Shown here: positions 1-14,737 of the stretch, piece by piece
How the letters are laid out: the number at the start of each line of letters is the position of its first letter
Position numbering within the stretch: the stretch's first letter is position 1
Assembly (NCBI GenBank): GCA_036768485.1
Contig: JAVLUZ010000521.1
Coordinates: forward strand, 186,001 to 250,000
Direction of reading: 5' to 3'
Source of the DNA: Mermis nigrescens
Taxonomy: Eukaryota > Nematoda > Enoplea > Mermithida > Mermithidae
Length of the DNA stretch: 64,000 bases
Position numbers and translations under genes: made by a program
The notes under the pieces: generated by a model
Database searches by the model: none
Told to the model about the DNA's origin: nothing
The model's input: only the letters and a program-made list of their open reading frames with translations

Positions 1-3000
1 CTATAAAGGTCTTTACATTTTCAACAATACATACCTTATAAATATGAGCCGAGATGAGCCAAAAAACCAGGGCGTAGCTGTGAAGGGATAGGTCAACAAT
101 GATACACCAAAGCAACAAAATTGATAATTCTAAATAGGTTTTAGCACTTTTTTTTGAGAAAATAAGCCCAATATACAACATATTTGTTTAATATAATTGA
201 TATCAAGTCAGTTTTTTTAAACTTTTTTCTTCAATGTGTCAATCTCGCTGAGAGAAGCTCAAAACCACCATTGTTTTGCCTATCTGCAAGTGGTTGTTGA
301 GATATCCAACTTCAAAATTTTTGACCCCCACAAATCATTAGGTCGGCTAAGCTACTGCAAAAAACTAAAATGACGCATAAAATCTATCACAATTTACCTT
401 ACCTGATGATCAATTTCAAACAACTCTGCAAAAAAAGAAAGTTTTTATTTTCGTCCAATTTTAGCCTTACATTTAGCTTATTCAACTCGTTTTTTTCTTT
501 TTTGTCTTCTAGATGGTCTCCAAGACGATATATGCACAATATTGCCAGCCTGGAGAAGGGTCAACCACGTACATAAACTTAAGGGTTTGGGGGTTTCCGC
601 TCCCGAAAAATATTTTCACCTCTCCCAGAACTTGCATTTTTCCTGAAAAATCGCAGAAAAGGTGCTGTTTTGAGCGTTTTTAGCTGTTTGCCCAAAAGTA
701 TCAGATTTGCCCTGTTTTTAATACATTATGTTCAATTTACTCGAATTTTTTTATATATTTCCGCATTTTTTACTTTATTGCGCTCTAAAAGATAGAGAAT
801 CGTCAGAAACACCTACTAATGAAGTTTTATCAAGTCTCCCCCAATTCTTACGGTGTGCATGTCTAGTCAACCAGGGAGCTTTTTAGAACTAAAAATGGGC
901 CTAAAAATGACATACTCGTTAAAATAACTTAATCAAGAGTTTCTAGTTTACTTTTGTCAGATAGTTATAATTGTTATCCATTTTGTACCTCATTCCTACC
1001 TTAGTTTTGCCAGGAAATTTCCCCTTTTGTCCTTTAGAGGATAGACCCCCGAAACCCCCCATATGCATGTCTGGTCTGACCCAACAAACCTTCCATATAT
1101 CATTCCCGCTTCCGCGCCAACTTGCTCGGCAGTCTTGATGAATATACCTGTCAGAGATGTGCCGAGGCCTGATCCCGTCACCGGGACCTGCAAATTTTAA
1201 TATTGGTGTCAAATGCAAATTGTTGCATAATAAAAACTAATGGAACTGATACTTATTTCAATCAATAGAGCCAACAAGTTTGCACCTAACAATAATCATT
1301 GTTGAATGGCGTTGGGTTATTACTTTCAGTCAGTTGCATTCGCATAACATTTACAGTCTGGGGTCTCGGATTTATCGAGTCCTTTCGAGCTAAAATGATT
1401 TTTAAAATTGATAAAAAGGTGAAAAAATCGTAATAACTACATGAATTCTTATGTTCTGATCGATTTCAATCATTTTAACGAAAAAGCCTTGACTTTTGTC
1501 CATGACCTTTATCTTACATATCTATCCCAGGAAATTCGCCCTCCCCCAAAATCCCACGTGCACATCTGCTCGCAGCTTCAGTAGATGCAGAAGCAGTTCA
1601 ATATATAACTCGTTACATAATATCGAATTGAAAATTTAATTGGTTCTTGCCTAATGAAATTCTTCATTACGTCAGTTTAATTTCAAGGGCATTCACTTGC
1701 TTAGTTGATAAGCTAAAAAACTAAGTGAAGAGAGTGCAATCATAAGCTACTTAGGTACAGCCCCTAATCACCACAAGACAGATAAAATTTTTCAACTGAA
1801 TATGATCTTACTTTGAGTAAAGGTGATATGCTTAGTAATTATAATTATTTTTTATTTATCATATTAATATCATAATAATTTTATTATAACATTTTATCAC
1901 AACTATTACGATACATGCCACGAATAAGAGCTCAGCTGGGCGCATATATTACACATATAACGAATGTCAGCATAGAATGTCATACGGCATTATATGGAAT
2001 GTTTCTAGGCCCCGGCCAGGCCACAGCCCCGGCCCCAGTAAAGAAGGCGGCCCCTATACAGCTTTACTTGATTTATCACAACAGTGAGATCTACATAAGT
2101 CAGTTATACATTTTTATTTCTCTATGACTGATAATTAAAAATAAAACATTAAGCAACTGAATCTAAGCTGTTCTAAAAACAAATCAATGCGCATATAGTA
2201 AAGACCACATAGAAAATAAATCTTTTATAAATGTTTTAGCAATCACATACCATGGAAATATACATTTTCATAAGAGAACTTAAGACAATCAAAAGGCTAA
2301 CTTCCGAAATTAGATCAACGCACAAATTTACAGAATACTGCCATGACCACAGTAGGAACGCAGCTTTGAATGGTCTCTCTGACTTATTGATACCTTCAAA
2401 AATCCTTTCTTATAGCTAAACGTTTCAGTTAGCTATCATAAAAATTCAGCTTAATAGTAAAAGCGGAGACACCGGCTAAAGGAACATAGTTATAAGCTTC
2501 TTGCCCGTTGCTACTTTTTCTTCCTTGGGCAAATCATAGCGCCTCTTGTCCTTTACTAGCGTTCATTGCTTTAACGAAATTTCAGCGGAGAAAGGGAATA
2601 GGCATTATAACGCGTAAAGGAACCAAAATGCTATTAATACACTGGGGAGACGAACTGGGACGAAAAATCGAAAATAGCATAGTACAGAACTGCGCATTGC
2701 TATAAGAGCAAGATTGAAATAGTACTAAAGATACATGTATAATTCCAGCACACGCGCATTTTGAATGACGCGCACTTTGAATGCTAAACTAGAAATAACA
2801 ACAATAAACAGGCGACAGGGTCATATAGCTTAAAAAACATTGCAATCAGAGTTGACGAGGGAAGAAAAACAAGAAAAGCTATAATCAACGAAACTGGTGC
2901 GCTTAATCGGTTGACTAAAAACGTGTCGTTTGGAATGAACGCGACAACAGGCGAAAAATGGGTTTATATAAATCGCTCATGAGCCAGATTAGATACAGAA

Positions 3001-3400
3001 GCGCACGGAGGCGAATGAATCGAAGGCCTTATAAGAAATCAAGACAAAGATACCTATGTTCAAGTAGAATTGAGAGATTAAATCGAATTCATGATTGTAT
3101 GAAAAAAGTTATTTGAAGCAAAAAACGCTTTTTGCTGCGATGGTCGAGTGAAATTTTCCAAGTGCGCAAGCAATTTGCACCCTCTACGCAATAAATCATC
3201 TCAGAAAGCAGCGATTATACTCGTGCTCCAGAATGTCAAGCAATATATACCTTGTTCAAACTTTCCAATTTATATTATAAATAACTATGCTTAATGCGAT
3301 AGTCACGGTTGCTAAATTCGAAAATTGCGTCCAGCTTGATTTCTACTACAATAAAACTTTTTGTGAAGCAAAACGGAAGGTACCGTAGATCGAAAATTAT
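1..3400. other. Gene-free AT-rich sequence
   Basis: No exon, RNA gene or well-bounded repeat is recognised. There is a short GC patch at 2010-2050 and a fragment with atgcatgtctggtctgaccc (1060-1085), a phrase typical of the ends of family B-like repeats. Frames are short and without domain character. Confidence 0.5.
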
Positions 3401-3410
3401 TACTGTGCAG

Positions 3411-3641
3411 CATACCTGGGCGTGGGAAGTTTGGGGGTATGTACTTCCCCCCCCCCGAGAAACCAAAATAGCCCCTTAAATTCAGTTTTTTGTTTTTTTT
3501 GCAATTTTTGATGCCAATGGATAGTGCTCGATGAGAAACGTTAAAAAATGGTATTTTTTCGCCATACCACCATTTTTAAGGCCATTTTTTGACATTTGAA
3601 AAAATCTTGCACCCCCCAGAACTTTGGTGCCGCCCACCTAC
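3411..3641 (-). mobile_element. MITE family A copy, 9-bp target duplication
   Basis: About 231 bp, starting CATACCTGGGCGTGG and ending CCGCCCACCTACG; the ends are inverted (CATAssTGGGC). Flanks actgtgcag (3402-3410) and gctgtgcag (3642-3650) match at 8 of 9 bases. Internal hallmark: gccaatggatagtgctcgat. Confidence 0.75.
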
Positions 3642-3749
3642 GCTGTGCAGTGCATTATTTATGACTTTCCGTGTTTGTGCGAAATAAATACACACACTTG
3701 AAGGCATACGTGGGCAATGGATGACGGTTCGCCCCGTCCAACTTACAGC

Positions 3750-3915
3750 CAAAAGGGTGGATGGGTCCCTAGACTCTGAAAAAGGTGGGTCTGTCCTTGA
3801 AAAAAGCGGGTCTGTCCCTTAAAAAAGGTGGGTCCGTGCCTGAAAAAGGTAGGTCGTTCAGCTTGATCAGTGGGTCAGTCACTGAAAAAAGGTGGGTCCA
3901 TCCATGAAAAAGGTG
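3750..3915 (+). repeat. Minisatellite, about 25-30-bp units
   Basis: Six or so diverged units of ctgaaaaaggtgggtcygtcc. Non-coding. Confidence 0.7.
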
Positions 3916-4497
3916 TCGAACAGTGTAATAAGATGGTTCCTGTGCATGTTTTGCAAACTGATCATGATATACTGTATCTAGCATTTCCTTAAATTATCTC
4001 CAAAAATTTTCTCCCTGTACAAAACATAGCCCCGTCCAAGTTACCCCTTCGCCCCGTCCAAATTTTGGTTCGGCCCGTCCTGGTGATGGGCCGATATGGG
4101 GCATTGCCCAGGTGTGCTTGAAGGTACTGTCCAGGGTGGCCGCCAGACAAAGTGCTTTTTTTGGGCCCAAAAATAGTGGATACGGGTGAAAAACATCCTT
4201 TTTCGGCGTTTCTGACGATGCACGTCTAGAGCATAAAAATACAAGATTCGGAAAAATAAAAAAAGCCGAACAAATTGAACAAAATATGATCAAAACATAC
4301 GTATATACCACTTTTGAGCAATTAGATGGCTAAAAACGCTTAAAACATAGTTGGGCATTGGGAGGGGTGAGAGGGGGTATTCGTATTACTCCCCCTGAGC
4401 TTTAAAAAAGTGATAGCTATATAGCCATTTTGGCCCGAAAAACATAACTATATAGCCTTTTTTGGGCTCAGTAAACTAGCTATACAGAACCAGAAAT

Positions 4498-4724
4498 ATA
4501 CACACGTGGGCGTGGGGGGAGGGGTTTGGGGTATAGCCCCAGAAACCAAAATACCCCCAGAATTCAATTTTTGGAATTTTTTTCGCAATTTTTTGATGCC
4601 AATGGATAGTGCTCGATGAGAAACATTGAAAAAAGGTGTTTTTTGCCATACCACCATTTTTAAGACCATTTTTGACCTTTTAAAATCTTGCGCCCCCCCC
4701 GGAATTTTAGTGCTGTCCACCCAT
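4498..4724 (-). mobile_element. MITE family A copy, target duplication unclear
   Basis: Same interior (gccaatggatagtgctcgat, ccataccaccatttttaag) and ends as the 3411 copy. The flanks have diverged and no clear 9-bp repeat is left. It sits in sequence rich in agctatatag words. Confidence 0.65.
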
Positions 4725-5099
4725 GGAAAAAGGATTTATAGCTATTATCCCGACTTCAAAAAGGGCTGAATAGCTATTTTTAGTTCAAAAAGGCTAGATA
4801 GCTTTGTTTGTCAGTTCAAAAAAAGCTATATATTTGCCACAAATGATCGAACACGATGATTTTAAAGCAATACCATCGTTTCGTCGCTGTAGAACCGTTT
4901 TTTAGAAAGCATTTAGCTATCTACAAGTTTTTGATTTTCACCCCCTCCCTGAATGTTTTACCTTGCGCACCTATAGCTTAAAATGACACCTTCTCAAAGA
5001 ATTTTTAGGAAACTTTTGGAAACTATTGAAAATCGCGAATTAAGGGCGTGAAAAAATTTCTGGAGGGACGGGGGTTAAAATTTTTCTGGAGGTGAACCC

Positions 5100-5420
5100 C
5101 CAACCCCGAGTAGCCGTCCGTCCTATATGGTTGCCCGTCAAGGATTCCGTCCAACCCGGCCGTCCGTCCAGAGTGGCCGTCTTCCAGATTGTTACATTTT
5201 TCCAAGGTGGCCGTCCGTCCAATGTGGCCGCGTGGCCGTCCAAATCGGCTAGATTGCCTAACCGCACTGCTAGGTCTCTCCCACCATATCAATTCACCGA
5301 CTGTTCTGGTTCTGCTTCTTAAGATAAAAAACAGGTCATTTTTGGATTGTCAAAAATCCCATTTATCCGACCGTCTCGATTCTCCGACCGTCCCGATTCT
5401 CCGACTTGTATGATAATCGC
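5100..5420 (+). repeat. GC-rich short repeats (GGCCGTCCGTCC, TCCGACCGTC)
   Basis: Irregular copies of ggccgtccgtccagagtgg up to 5240, then three tctccgaccgtcccgat-type units to 5410. The overlapping frames on both strands reflect composition, not genes. Confidence 0.65.
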
Positions 5421-5639
5421 TTTTGTAAAAGATGGCTCAACTATCGATTTCTTTTAGTGAGTAGTATAAAGGAATAGGGCTTATTCAATATATGAATCAT
5501 TATGCTACTATTCTGGCTTACCTTAAAACGCATTTACTTATTGTGAAAATTTTTCCACCCCTAAATCATTCATAGTTTCAGGGGACCAGACCGGCTATGA
5601 CCAGACATGCTCAGTATGGGAATTCTGAAGGAAGGCGTG

Positions 5640-8560
5640 AGATTTTAGTGCCTTTTAGGGCCCAAAATGGTGGATACCACTGTTTTTTTGCACGAGCCTC
5701 TTTGCACATGTACAAAGATACTCGGAAAAGTCTTTGTACGAGCGAAATTTTTTTGTACATATAACGTATAGATATGCAATTGAATGTACACATTTTTACG
5801 TACTACTAGATTGTTATCCGTGACCCGCACGCTTCGCAAAAGGTGTAACTTTGTCCTCAATTCAGCTGGTTATATTAGTTCGGCCCGAAACGCCAAAATT
5901 TTCATGAGACTTGGGTTGAAATTACACATAAAATTCGACTCAGCAAGTTAAAATGACTTGTGTGTGTTACACAATTATAAATAATAAGCGGTTGCAATGT
6001 GCTGACTGAATCTCATAATAGACACCAATTTGCTTATGAATTTAATGCAACGCAAAGAAAAAAGAGTCAATTTTATCTTCAAACGGCAGAAAACAGTGCA
6101 CAGTTGTTTAACAGTTCTTTTTTCTGCATAAAATCTTTATAAAACAGTGGAAATATATGTAAAAGATGCTTCAATCTGTACAAAGATGCTTACAGATAGA
6201 TTTTGGAGTGTTTAATGCCCGCGCCTGGAGCTAAATAGAATGTAATTATGATACTCGGCGCGAAGCGCCGAAAATTTTTAGAAATTTTGCTAAAAAATAC
6301 TCCAAAAAACGTTAAAATTACTATTACTTTGCCCCAAAAAGTCTTTGTACATTGTACAAAGATGGCTCCGAAAATCTTTGTACGAGCCTCAAAATCTTTG
6401 TCTCGTACAACAAAAAACAGTGGTGGATACGCGTCAAAAACATCATTTTTGGCAATTTTGACGATGCCCTATCTTTCTAGAGCATAGAAACATACAAAAT
6501 TTTGGGAAAAAATTAAAAAATTCGAACAAATTGAACAACGTATAGGTCAAAACAATGAGTATATGGCGCAAAGCGCCGAAAATTCGACACTTTTGAGCAA
6601 AGAGATGGCTAAAAAGCACTTTTTCTACAGATTTTCAGGAAAATTTATGATTCGAAAATTCTGGGGGGATGAAAAATTTCTGCGGGATGGAGGGTAAAAA
6701 CTTTTTCTGGGGGGTTGAACCCCCTTCCTCAAACCCCCAACAAGATCATGTGTAGTTAAGACCACCAGGACACACATTCACATAGGTAGCATACATGGAC
6801 AAAGGCCGACCTCCCCGTTGAGACCGGCTACCAAATTTTTTAGCCGTCTGTCCGTTTACAAAGTGGTCGTTTGGTTGGTTGATTGGTTGCTTAGTGGCTG
6901 ATTGATTAATTTCTCTTCCAATGATTTCCACGTGTTTTCCTAGGTTTTGATTCCTTTTTTTAATTGATTTACTGATTTTAGAGTCATGTTTGTGTATTTT
7001 CATCATTTTTCTTCGATTTGTATAGCATTTCAAAATTTTCCATGGATACGGCCGGTATTCCCATTGATACTGACCTGGCCCCGTTGCTACTGGATTGAAT
7101 GAAGTTGTACGGCTTGTCCATATTTGCTGGGGTATGGGGGCTATCCCCAACCAGAATTTTTCAAAGGCATACGCCAGTGACCGATCGGGCTAAAAAACCG
7201 GCCCGGGCTTAGCTTCCGGACCCGGGCTTACTGCTTAAGCATATACGTATATGAATATATACTTAAAATTAGGTATTTATTAAGGCTTGATGTTCATATG
7301 TTAATGTACAGTCTATATACGTATATGTAATCAGTATATACATCAATAAATCGTTGTATTAAGTTTTTATAGATGTAGTAAGACAAAAATACAATTTTGA
7401 ATTAAATATAAGTTAAAAATACAAGATAAGAGATGACTAGGTACAAGATATTATCGTAAAGGTAAGGTCATGCTTCATCATAGAAAAGTTTGTGATTTAT
7501 TTATATATTTTAAAAAGTGATCGATCGATGCCAAGTGATCGATCGATGCTAGCGATCCCGACAATTTTCCATAATCCTTGACCTTGACTGCGGCTTGAAG
7601 AATAAATAAAATTCTTACGCATCATTTTTTCCAATTAAATTTCGTAAATTCATTTTTCTAAAGCGTTATTTTTGACACAACAAGCAGCTTCGGATTCCAG
7701 AGTGCATAAAAGTACTCAAAAACTTTTTCGGGCGCTTTGCGCCAAATCGTTTCTCAGCCAAGTCATTTATTTTATTTTATCTGCATGAATTTAAAAAATC
7801 TAGTAGCTTATTCAACTTATTCTATCGTTCTTTGCTTGGACCTTCCAAATTTTCAGGCGCTGTTTTTACATTAAATTTCATTTTAAAAAAGGCAGCATGC
7901 ACATTTAACACTCATTAAATCAGCTGATTCCTGCTGTATCCAGTATTTTTTCTTGTACAAGGTCCCTTTGTACACGCACGAAGATGGTCCCCAAAAATCT
8001 TTGTACATTTTGTACATGCAAATTGTTGGGTACTATAATATGGTACAGCAGCAATTTAAGTGTAGTAAAACAGGGTTTTTAGACCTTTGAGAGTGTATTT
8101 TAGCTAATTTCTGGGTTTCTGACCATAATAATTACTAAAAATTGCCTTAAAACGGCACGAAGCACCGGAAAAATATGACATTTTTTCATTCCAAATGCAA
8201 ATTCTGCCATTATACTCGTAAAAATATATAGGACAGACAATTACTCATTTCGGCGCGAAGCGCCGAAAATTTTTGAGAATTTAGCACCTTTTTACAGTTT
8301 TCAACTTCCCGAAAATCTTTGTACATGTATGTACAAAGACGGCCCCAAAAAGTCACGGTACATCGGGAAAAATCTTTGCCGAATAATACAAAAAACCGTA
8401 ATTGCATCCCATAGTTTCGGCTTGAAATTCTAAAGAGTAATATATCCCTAATGCCCATAGTCAGCACAGTTCTGTAAAGAACTTGCAATATATCTTTTGG
8501 GGCAAAAAAAGAGAATATGACTAGCAGCAAAATTGAATCATACACGGATAGCCTAAAATA
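5640..8560. repeat. Dispersed family C fragments with the CGGCGC-TTC-GCGCCG hairpin
   Basis: Hairpin 15-mers at 6256-6270 and 8251-8265, next to atctttgtacatgtacaaag words (5700-5760, 6335-6400, 7950-8010, 8315-8390). The same combination occurs reversed at 26280-26520. No coding; a 134-codon frame at 6746-7150 has no recognisable domain. Confidence 0.55.
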
Positions 8561-8934
8561 ATTTTAGCTTGTAATTGTGTATGACATAAATCTCAATGAA
8601 TCATAATAAATCTTGAATCTCAGCTAATTCCTGCTGCAGTTCCGAGACTGGATTGAAAGTTTCTTGGTTATAATCTTCGCAGTGCCACCACCGCTGACTA
8701 TAAATGCTGCAACGGTCGATCACTATTCAAGCTGCATGCACAGTATTTAATAAATCTCAGGCTTTTAGTTGCTTTGCACTGCAGTAATTCAGGGTTAAAT
8801 AATGCATAAAAACGCATAAATACTTGAATAAAAAACAAACATGACGATGAGCAGATGTGTACGAGACATACAGTGCTAACGTGATGGTACCATTCGGACA
8901 TATTAGCTTCTAAAAGTTTTGAAACTTTGTTAAT

Positions 8935-9070
8935 AATTAGGCCTGGGCCCGAGGCCTTTTCAGCCGGGCCCGGGCCCGAGGCTGTTCAGCCGGGCTCGGG
9001 CACGGGCCCGGGCCAGCCCTTACCGGCCGGGCCCGGTCCGGGTACCCGGTCGATCACTGACATATGCCCC
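8935..9070 (+). repeat. Very GC-rich short repeat block
   Basis: Repeats of GGGCCCGAGGC, CAGCCGGGC and CGGGCCCGG in otherwise AT-rich sequence. Similar short patches lie at 2010-2050 and 7195-7235. No coding signal. Confidence 0.6.
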
Positions 9071-9099
9071 CAGGCCGTTTTGGGTCCAGACCTACTGCT

Positions 9100-12000
9100 C
9101 GAACCATGAAAAAGCGTCAAACAACTTGTAACAGTATAATTTAAAGTAAAAATACTTATTTTTCGAGCAGCAGAATGCTCAATTCGTTCATTCAGACGCT
9201 TTTCTTCCATTATTTCGTATATATTTGATGTTACAGGTCATTCCACCGCCCTATTTTTATTGGTTTCCATGCACATTAAACACAAAATTTCATGAAGAAT
9301 AGAATACAGCGAATTAAGCATCAAAATGTGGCATTAGATAGCAAAACTAAGTATTCATTTATCCCCCACTTTCTCTCCCAGAACTCTTGACCGTGTGCAT
9401 GTATGCCATTTACTGTATGACCATTTCCTAATTTCTAACCCCCCCTCTGGCCATCCATTCCGTGCTCATCTACGATAACTAATAACTAATAACTCATCTA
9501 CGATAATTTATCAAAAACCTTTGCATTAAAAAACCTTAGCACAAAAACATAGGCTTTCAGGCTACCAAAAAAATCGGTGTCATTATGCTAAATGATGGCA
9601 AGTCATTAGCAAATAAGCGAATGATTACTTTTTTATCTCACTAACGAAATTTTGGGTCAATGAGGGCTGCTCCGATGTCCCACTCTAAATTCACCCTTGT
9701 GCTGAATTTACCATCTGCATTTTTTAGCCATTAGCACAACTGCTAATGAAAAATTTTTCCATTAGCACGAGATGGTTTACATTAGCAAGCTAGTTTTTAC
9801 CTGCGTTATACCTATGGTGTCAGTAAAGCACGTCCTTCTCTTTACAGCTGTTTGAGAATGCCATGATATTCTGCAGATAAATACTTTTTGATCAATAATT
9901 TTGCCAGATTTAAAAGAATAAAGAAATTCATGCTAAATCACAATTATTGGATTCCTAATGCACAATAAACTCAGAAAGATGACACCTTTGTAGCTATTGC
10001 AACATCAGAAATGATGATGCGGTTGCCATAATTTAATCTGACAACAGACGCCACCTGCGCTTATGAATCGAATAATCAATAAACATGAAGAGGCTAGCTT
10101 TGTTTCTAAATAACCGAAAACAGTGCGAAATTGTCATAAGTAATTATTTGTGCTAGAAAACGTCCAACAAATAGACGAGATGAATGCATAATCTTTTAAA
10201 TTGCACGAAGATTGATTTTGCAGTGTTTAAATCGCTCGCTTGCGGCTAAATGAAGAGTGAGTCACTCAGCGCAAAGCATCGGAAATTTTTTTGGATTGTT
10301 GCTGTAAAATACGTTTAAAATCTAAAATTTATGCCCAAAAAAGTCTTCGTACGCGTTAACACGTCGTAATATTGGCCAAAATTTTCATTAGCACGAGACA
10401 ACTTTCATTACTATCAACCTTTTGGCGCTTCGCGCCATATACTCATTTTTTACTAAATTTTTTTTTCAATTTACCCGAATGTTTTTGATATTTATTCGAA
10501 ATTTTTTGTGTTTTCACGCCCTATAAAGGTAGAGCATCGTCAGAAATGTCGAAAATTATGTTTTTGACGCGTATCCACCATTTTTGAGCCCGAAAAATAA
10601 GCTATGCGCATGTACGCATTGGACCCGGACCAGCGTCCAACTTTTTCGGACCAAAACCCGACTTTATGGAAATTTTTAATATGAACACGGGCCCAATTTT
10701 TATTAAAATTTTGGACACGAAACAGAATTTTAAAATAAAGTAGACCAGGTGCATCTCTCATTACTACATACATGAAGAGCAGATGGATTCTAAGCGCGAG
10801 TTTAACCAAAACATTTTTCTTAATGCCTTTTTGAGCTCAAAAAGGATGAATAGATATATATGCGTCGAAAACATCTTCTTAAGACGATAAAAAAGAACAA
10901 GTTTTGTTGTCGGCTAAAAATTATTTTTTTAATAAAAATTCGACACGCTGAGCATGAATATGCAAACAGTTGTACTTAAAACATATTTTTCGGATTCAAT
11001 ATTTGCAAATTTATGCTATTTTTATAATTATGCTGCATAGGTACCTACATATTAATTTGCCTAGGCAGCTGTACGTCGACCTAGGTGGGAGTATGTCGAT
11101 CTAAGCAACTCTAAAGATTATCGCAATAAAAATGAGTCTAAGCCTAAGAATAATAAGACAAATAACGAGAATTAGGAGTTGACTTAAAAACTGCCCATGC
11201 TTTAACGTTATGAAATTCAAAGTTCGAGCTCCTCTAGCTCGATTACGAATGAGTTAATTTAAATGAAACTTATTTTCTGCGCTTTCTTTTAAGAAAACCC
11301 TATAGCCTAAAAGTAGTTTAGATAGAATATGTTCTGAATGCAAAGTTTCCTTAAGACCGCATTCTACATTTTAGCCAATAGGTTCCCAGCTCTAACATTT
11401 ATCCTGTAAGTCGGCTTATGAGGTGAATCATAATTAAACATAAAGAACATAGGCACACACGGCCAGGATTGGCAGGGGGTGAAATTCCAAAAATTCAAAA
11501 CATTTAATATAATGTTCACGATTTTTTTGCTGTTTTAACGATCAAAATGGTCAAAATAGCCTATAAAATGTTTTTTCGTGGTAAATGGTAATCTCCAATT
11601 TTAAAATCATTTTTAGTCCACTTTGACTGAATTATATCACTTTCAACACTAAACATTGCAAAAATTTATCGATTTTGGGCGCTTTTCGAATAAAAAGTAC
11701 TTAAAAGTACTAATCTGGTGCAAAGCACCGGAAAAATTTTGACATTTTTACTGCTTTTGACATCAAAAATGATGCAAAAAACGTTCCATCAGCTCAAAAT
11801 CGCCGGACAAGACCTGTCCGGCTAATTCTTGAGAAGGGGTGATACCCTATAACCCCCCCTATATGCATGTATGATAAAGAAGTTAATTTTGATTTCAAAC
11901 AACAGAAAACAGTGTGCACAAAGTTATTTTGTACAGAAATTTTTAAACAAATAGTCGAGATAAACAAATAACCATTTGGATTCATTGAAGACTGATTGTG

Positions 12001-14700
12001 GAATATGGAATGTTGAAACCGCGCGCTTAAGGCTTAATAAGAAGTAACTATGATATCTGGCACGAAGTGCCGAATTTCTTTCGTATTTTAGCTGAAAAAT
12101 ACATATATACATAAAAAGTCTTTGCCCAAAAGTCTTTGTAATCGTTAGCACGTCGTGCTAACGGCCTTAATTGTAATTAGCATGTGACAATTTTCATTAG
12201 CATCGTGCTTAAAAAAATCGTGAACAGGACTGATTTAAAAAATTGAGTACCTAAATGCAGAATAAGGGTTCCATCAGAAATCCGTAAACATGGGTTTAGA
12301 AAGTCCGGATTTTTCGCAAAATGTGCTGAAATCGTCATATAGGGTGCAACAAGTTTGATTGAAAACTGTCTATTGTTTCCCGGAATATTTCGGATTTTCG
12401 CGCCAAATTCATGTTTTTCGTGATTTAGCACTCCTACATAAAATGCATGGTTTGCCAAAAAAAACAATTTTTGTGTCATCTCTGATGTGGATGACGAATA
12501 TACCAATCTTTTTGCATGTAAATATTTTTTACGCGTGATGTATGCAAATTTGTGTCTATAAGTCGACCAAGCAGCTATATGTCGACCTAAGTGGGAGTAA
12601 TACCAACCTAAGCAGCCTAACTTTCTCCTTCATCTATAACTAAGCCTAAACCTAAGAAAAACTAAGAGAAAACCGACTTAAAGGATAAATGTCAAAACTA
12701 CCAATTCTTAAGCATTGATGAATTGTGAACTTTAGAGCCCTATAGTTCCCTCAATATTGTACGGAGTTTCATAAAACTATTCTTCCGCGCCTTATTTTAA
12801 CCATTTCTGCGAAAAATCCGAATTTCCCAAACTGATTTTTAACAATTTCTGACGGAACCCAAAATAATCATGAAACCTATTCATCATCAGCACATCAGTA
12901 ACATCAAGAATGACTATACTTTTTATCCAGATTGGAGTGATTTCAGAATATGGTGTAAACCGAAACTGTCGAAAATACCTGAAACATGTTCTAAAAACAA
13001 ATTCTCTGCATAAATAAGCTTAAAACAAAGCGCAGTAAAGAATTTTGATTGAAAACCAACGATTATTTCTCGAAAGTTCAGGGTTTGCACGAAAATGTTA
13101 CACTTTCAACAAATTTGCAGAAATAGGCGATAAAGAGTCTGGGAAAGTTTTTCTACTAAAAATTATCTTTTTGAGCATTTACGACAAGCTGAGCACGACT
13201 ATGTAGATAATATTAAGTAAAATATGTTTCTGGCTGTTTGTCGACCTAAGCGGGATAATGTCAACCTAAGCGGAAGCAGAGCCTGTATCCAGGATTTTGT
13301 TTCGGGGGTGGGGCGCACGACCAAAATATTTTCAAAACACAAGGGAGGACCAAATGATGAATTTTGTTTTGCCGATTTTGCTACACGGATGCCGTGGATA
13401 CGGTGAAAATCCAATGGAAACCACCTTTTTTAGGAGTGAATGAGTCTGGGGTGGCGCGCTCAAGAGCCACTCAGAGGGGTCCAGGCAGAGCCCCGGAAAA
13501 TTTTGTAGAAAGAGCACTTCAAATGATGACTGTGAATTCACCCTAAAAAGGTCAAAGTTTATCAGCCTATCCATAATCATCGCCAAAAAATTGCTGTCAT
13601 TCTTGCTTCTTGAACGAATCTCATTTTCCGTAAGAAACCTGTGAAGAAAGAAGAAATACCTATTGATGTGAAATAAGCTTTAGATTGAATAAATACTAAA
13701 AACGGAGTGTTTAAACCACACGCTTGGGACTACATAGACTGTAATAATGATTTTGAAATTAGGCACGAAGCGCCAAAAATTTTTTGCGAAAAAAGTAAAG
13801 GGGGAGTAGAGGGAAAACTTGTTCACATTCCTCATTTCAGCGGGGAGGGCACGTCGTACCCCCCTGTCCCCCCTGAATACGGGCCTGAGCGGGAGTTTGT
13901 CGACCTAAGCGGGAGTATGTCAGCCTAAGCGAAGTAATGTCGACCTAAGTTAGTTTAAGGCTTGTAACATCTAAACTAAGCCTAAGCTTATGAATTATGA
14001 GGAAGACATAGAATTAAGTGTTAGTATAAAAGTTTCCTATACTCAAGCATTGAAAAATGCAACGTTTGAAATGCTGTAGCTCCATTAATACTGAGTCCAT
14101 TTCGATCAAATATCTTTCCCGCGCATTCTCTTGGAGAGCCCTACAACCTAAAAGCAGTTTAAATTGAATTTCAAATTGGAATGCAAATTGTCCGTTTGGA
14201 CCATATTCTGAAGTTTAGCTTCCAGATTCGATTCTGTTATAAACCTGCATTTCGTGAATTGGAGCTAATTCACTGAAGTGCGAATTTTGCGAATAGGTAT
14301 TCCGAAAAAAACGGATGCTTTCCTATCTCTCAATCAAATTCGTTTTCAAAGTCACCCTTTCGTATTTCCTACACATTTTATCAGAACTGTTTAAACCCAT
14401 TTCACCGATTTCTGACGAAATTCATATGCTGAATACGTACTTACTCCACTGATGGTCTTAAATTGGCGACATGTTAAAAAACGGAAAAGCTAGCAGAAGC
14501 TTCTGGTTTTCGACTTGATGAATTTTTTAACGCAAAGCCAATCCTTGTGATGACCTTCAATATTTGCAGAATAAATGACGCGAGCTGAACCAACTCGACA
14601 AATGCCGCAGCGCAAATGCATATATTGGTAAGATAGGTAGGTTCAGCGTTTTTTGCCACTTTTTGGTCTATTTGTCAACCAAAATTTTGGGAAATGGAAA
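9100..14700. other. Gene-free region of decayed repeats
   Basis: Apart from the gtcgacctaagc clusters, it holds scattered family C remnants (10260-10620, 11700-12150) with cattagcacgagac words and hairpin-like ggcgcttcgcgcc at about 10425. Open frames up to 109 codons show no domain or codon pattern. Confidence 0.5.
11060..13960. repeat. Dispersed gtcgacctaagcgggagtat repeats
   Basis: Clusters at 11070-11110, 12565-12610, 13235-13275 and 13885-13955, each within similar flanks (ctttaggtc-poor, taagcctaag, ttgaattc). They look like ends or internal parts of one decayed repeat. Nothing coding is seen. Confidence 0.45.
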
Positions 14701-14737
14701 AAATTTTTGGGCTTGGTTGGCATTTGTGGAAAATTTT

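Noticed and set aside
5023..5413. Open frames on both strands near 5.1-5.4 kb
   Set aside because: Caused by GGCCGTCCGTCC repeats that are free of stops in several frames.
6746..7150. 134-codon minus-strand frame
   Set aside because: Longest frame in the 5' third, but no domain, and the sequence is composition-driven and overlaps repeat fragments.
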